From Francisellaceae bacterium (GTDB lineage: Bacteria; Pseudomonadota; Gammaproteobacteria; Berkiellales; Berkiellaceae): a stretch of 6,308 bases of DNA. Where the stretch lies: contig JAHFQG010000070.1 in NCBI GenBank assembly GCA_023266415.1, positions 1 through 6,308 of the forward strand, read 5' to 3'. Each line of letters starts with the position of its first letter. Within the stretch, counting starts at the first letter, position 1. The notes beneath the pieces are model-generated. The model was not told the origin of the DNA. It did no database searches and saw nothing but the letters and a program-made list of their open reading frames with translations. Below are positions 4,211 through 6,308 of this stretch, one piece after another. A program made the position numbers and the translations under genes.

Positions 4211-6308
4211 ATGGGATCCATGCTCCTTGGGTGGATGGAGCTTGGATTTGCGAACGCCTTGGGCTGGGTTTGTCAACCAACAAACACGGAAGAACCGTGG
4301 CAATGTCATCCCGCCGAAAAATCTTTGGCTGACAGCCCTCTGTTTCCCTTCATTCAATGGATCCCCAGTCAAGATCCCCATTTCCTATGTGGTGGTTATT
4401 ACCAAGAGCCTTCTTATGCCACACTGTCCGCCACCGCCACATTAACGAACCTCCCCATCACCCTATCGGCTGAAAAATCGTCCCTCTTGGCCGAAGGTCC
4501 TGCCTCTTTTATGGGCAATGTCACGGTCCAGCAAGGTAATCGCACCATTCACGCCGATAAAGCCATCATAGAGCGTGATAACGATACCGGCCATTTACGT
4601 ACTTTGGCCACGGAAGGCCACTTTGTGCTTACCGAACCAGGTTTACAAATTGAAGGGGCCTATGCGCTCACCCATGTTGCCACGCAAAAAACACAAATTC
4701 TAAATGCATTGTACATTCTCCCCACCCACCACGCACACGGAAAAGCCGATAACATTGCCTTAGACGAAAGTCACCATATTACGCTCCGAAATGCTCAGTA
4801 CTCCACTTGTTCTCCCTTAGCCCCCGATTGGAAAATCAGCGCCGAAAAAATTCGGCTCGATCCTAAAAAAGGGCGAGGATACGCCAATGGGGCTAAATTG
4901 CGCATTAAAGATATACCTGTGCTGTATTTTCCGTACCTCAATTTTCCCATTAATAAAACGCGCCAAAGCGGTTTTTTATACCCCTCTTTGGGTAGTTCCA
5001 GCCAATCTGGAACCACCCTAGAAGTTCCTTATTATTGGAACATCGCCCCCAACCTAGATGCCACCCTTACCCCCACCTACATTACGCTCAGAGGCCCTCA
5101 AGCCCAGGCACAATGGCGCTACTTAACCCGCCACAACCGTGGGCAAGTACACGCCTCTTTCCTACCTCACGACGCCCAATATAGTATTTTTAAAAAAAAT
5201 AAATTACTCACTTTTGCCCAAGATGGCCTCCAAAATGATGATCCGCGCGTCTTGGCCCTCAACAAACCCAGCCACCGCTCTGCCCTATCTTGGAAACACG
5301 AGGGAGATTGGCATGAACAGATTAAAACCCACATTCACTATGATTGGGTCAGCGACGACAATTACTTTGTGGATTTAAGCAACAATATTCACACCAGCAA
5401 TACGAGCCTTCTCCCCCAAGAAGCGGCATTAGATCTCCACGGACGCCACACTCATTCGACCCTCAAAATACAAGAATATCAAACCCTTCACCCCTATATT
5501 GGCCCTGTCCAGCAAGATCTGTATCGCAAACAACCCGAATGGAGCCTTCAAACACATACCTCCATTCCACACACACCCTTTCAGTGGGCTTTTCTGGGCA
5601 ATGCCACCCAATTTTTTCATCAGCGTGATACGGAAACCCATTACTCTTTCACGCGCGGCACACGTTTGCTTGTCCACCCCACACTAAGTTATCCAATTTA
5701 CAAACCTTATGCCACTTTAATCCCCCAAGCGCACTTATATTACGCGCAATATTATCTGCAGCGTGGCACCCAAGATCGGGGTTTAAACCGCCCCAGCCAC
5801 TTGTATCGTACCCTCCCTGCTGCCGATGTAGATGCAAGCCTTCATTTGGAACGTCGATGGGGTCTCCATACGCGGCAAACCTTAGAGCCGCGCCTATATT
5901 ATCGATATGTCCCTTATCTGGACCAAACCGACTATCCCGATTTTGACAGTGGTGTCCTCGATTTTAGTTATGATCATCTTTTCGAACCCAACCGTTTTAT
6001 TGGCTTTGATCGCATTGGGGATGCCCACCAGCTTACCGTTTCCCTCACCACCCGCTTTTTCACCCCTTTCGAGCAGCCTGAAAAGTTTCGATTGAGTGTG
6101 GGTGAAATCATTTATTTTAAATCACCGAAAGTATCGTTGTGTGATCCCGCCCTCATTGCTGATTGCCTGATGCGAGAAAATCCCTCCTGCCAACAGCATA
6201 CCTCTAATGTCGCTGCCCTTGCTCACTACCAATTAACCCCTGCCTGGTTTTTCAACACCACGTTAGAATGGAACCGCCCCGATCATACCACTGAAAAAAG
6301 TGGGGTGA
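4211..6308 (+). CDS. lptD: LPS-assembly protein LptD (3' end beyond the window)
   Basis: LptD is the outer-membrane barrel that, with LptE, inserts lipopolysaccharide delivered by the LptA bridge. From ATG 4211, 699 codons are visible without a stop; the family is usually 750-850 residues, so the barrel end is missing. A signal segment ends near FANA (13-16). An N-terminal LptA-like beta-jellyroll follows (about 85-215: LLAEGPASFMGNVTVQQG, ADKAIIER, YSTCSPLAPDWKISAEKI). The barrel begins near 238 (YFPYLNFPI, RQSGFLYPSLG) and includes the family hallmarks LEPRLYYRYVPYLDQ (558-572) and NRFIGFDRIGDAHQLT (594-609). Cys21 or Cys32 and Cys200 correspond to the N-terminal disulfide partners; the C-terminal pair lies off the window. 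An in-frame ATT at 4181 would add ICKQAWRHLF and may be the true start. The gene diverges from amgK; surA commonly follows lptD in related genomes. Confidence 0.93.
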   Translation, partial: MGSMLLGWMELGFANALGWVCQPTNTEEPWQCHPAEKSLADSPLFPFIQWIPSQDPHFLCGGYYQEPSYATLSATATLTNLPITLSAEKSSLLAEGPASFMGNVTVQQGNRTIHADKAIIERDNDTGHLRTLATEGHFVLTEPGLQIEGAYALTHVATQKTQILNALYILPTHHAHGKADNIALDESHHITLRNAQYSTCSPLAPDWKISAEKIRLDPKKGRGYANGAKLRIKDIPVLYFPYLNFPINKTRQSGFLYPSLGSSSQSGTTLEVPYYWNIAPNLDATLTPTYITLRGPQAQAQWRYLTRHNRGQVHASFLPHDAQYSIFKKNKLLTFAQDGLQNDDPRVLALNKPSHRSALSWKHEGDWHEQIKTHIHYDWVSDDNYFVDLSNNIHTSNTSLLPQEAALDLHGRHTHSTLKIQEYQTLHPYIGPVQQDLYRKQPEWSLQTHTSIPHTPFQWAFLGNATQFFHQRDTETHYSFTRGTRLLVHPTLSYPIYKPYATLIPQAHLYYAQYYLQRGTQDRGLNRPSHLYRTLPAADVDASLHLERRWGLHTRQTLEPRLYYRYVPYLDQTDYPDFDSGVLDFSYDHLFEPNRFIGFDRIGDAHQLTVSLTTRFFTPFEQPEKFRLSVGEIIYFKSPKVSLCDPALIADCLMRENPSCQQHTSNVAALAHYQLTPAWFFNTTLEWNRPDHTTEKSGV

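Noticed and set aside
4061..4445. Overlapping open frames on both strands around the amgK-lptD spacer (4061-4381 minus, 4077-4445 plus)
   Set aside because: Each overlaps well-supported amgK and/or lptD coding sequence in another frame, and neither shows recognisable domains.
4795..6095. Several 60-94 residue open frames on both strands
   Set aside because: All are shadows of the continuous lptD frame, whose motifs are clear throughout.
1..6308. tRNA, rRNA or riboswitch
   Set aside because: I saw no cloverleaf with TTCGA-type arms, rRNA signature or known riboswitch core; the branched fold at 796-845 is a repeat.

Overview
The window looks like a chromosomal segment of a gammaproteobacterium with moderate GC and repeat-rich intergenic DNA. 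The strongest clue is gene content and order: an amgK-murU-djlA operon on the minus strand, transcribed away from an lptD gene on the plus strand. From general knowledge, this neighbourhood is typical of Pseudomonas- and Legionella/Coxiella-type gammaproteobacteria. I cannot fix the genus from sequence alone; the palindromic repeats would suit a host-associated Legionellales-like genome, but that is inference.

Layout. Positions 1-367 hold no intact gene. They contain a short open frame starting like a signal peptide (55-186), overrun by a composite repeat element (114-318) with IS5/IS903-like inverted ends and two internal palindromic repeats. A small membrane-protein gene (368-616, minus) follows and carries a run of eight G. 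Positions 617-925 hold a second MITE-like element (747-864), then a perfect -10 box (884-889) leading into a VOC/glyoxalase-fold gene (926-1333, plus). Two hairpins lie between this gene and the convergent djlA. Next come djlA (1501-2364), murU (2396-3052) and amgK (3040-4083), all minus. A 127-base divergent spacer with a sharp dyad follows, and then lptD (4211 to the window end, cut off at its 3' side).

How the genes work together. AmgK and MurU form the MurNAc salvage branch of peptidoglycan recycling: AmgK phosphorylates MurNAc at the anomeric position and MurU makes UDP-MurNAc. DjlA is an inner-membrane J-domain co-chaperone. LptD is the outer-membrane LPS translocon. The whole block therefore concerns the cell envelope. 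The VOC protein and the small membrane protein have no assigned function.

Most notable observations. A palindromic repeat found between genes at 260-288 also sits in frame inside amgK at 3922-3950, flanked by imperfect direct repeats, so a mobile palindrome has become part of a conserved enzyme, as described for Rickettsia palindromic elements. The lptD reading frame also suggests a non-canonical AUU start: only the extension upstream of the first ATG gives a normal signal peptide, and an ideal ribosome binding site precedes that ATT.
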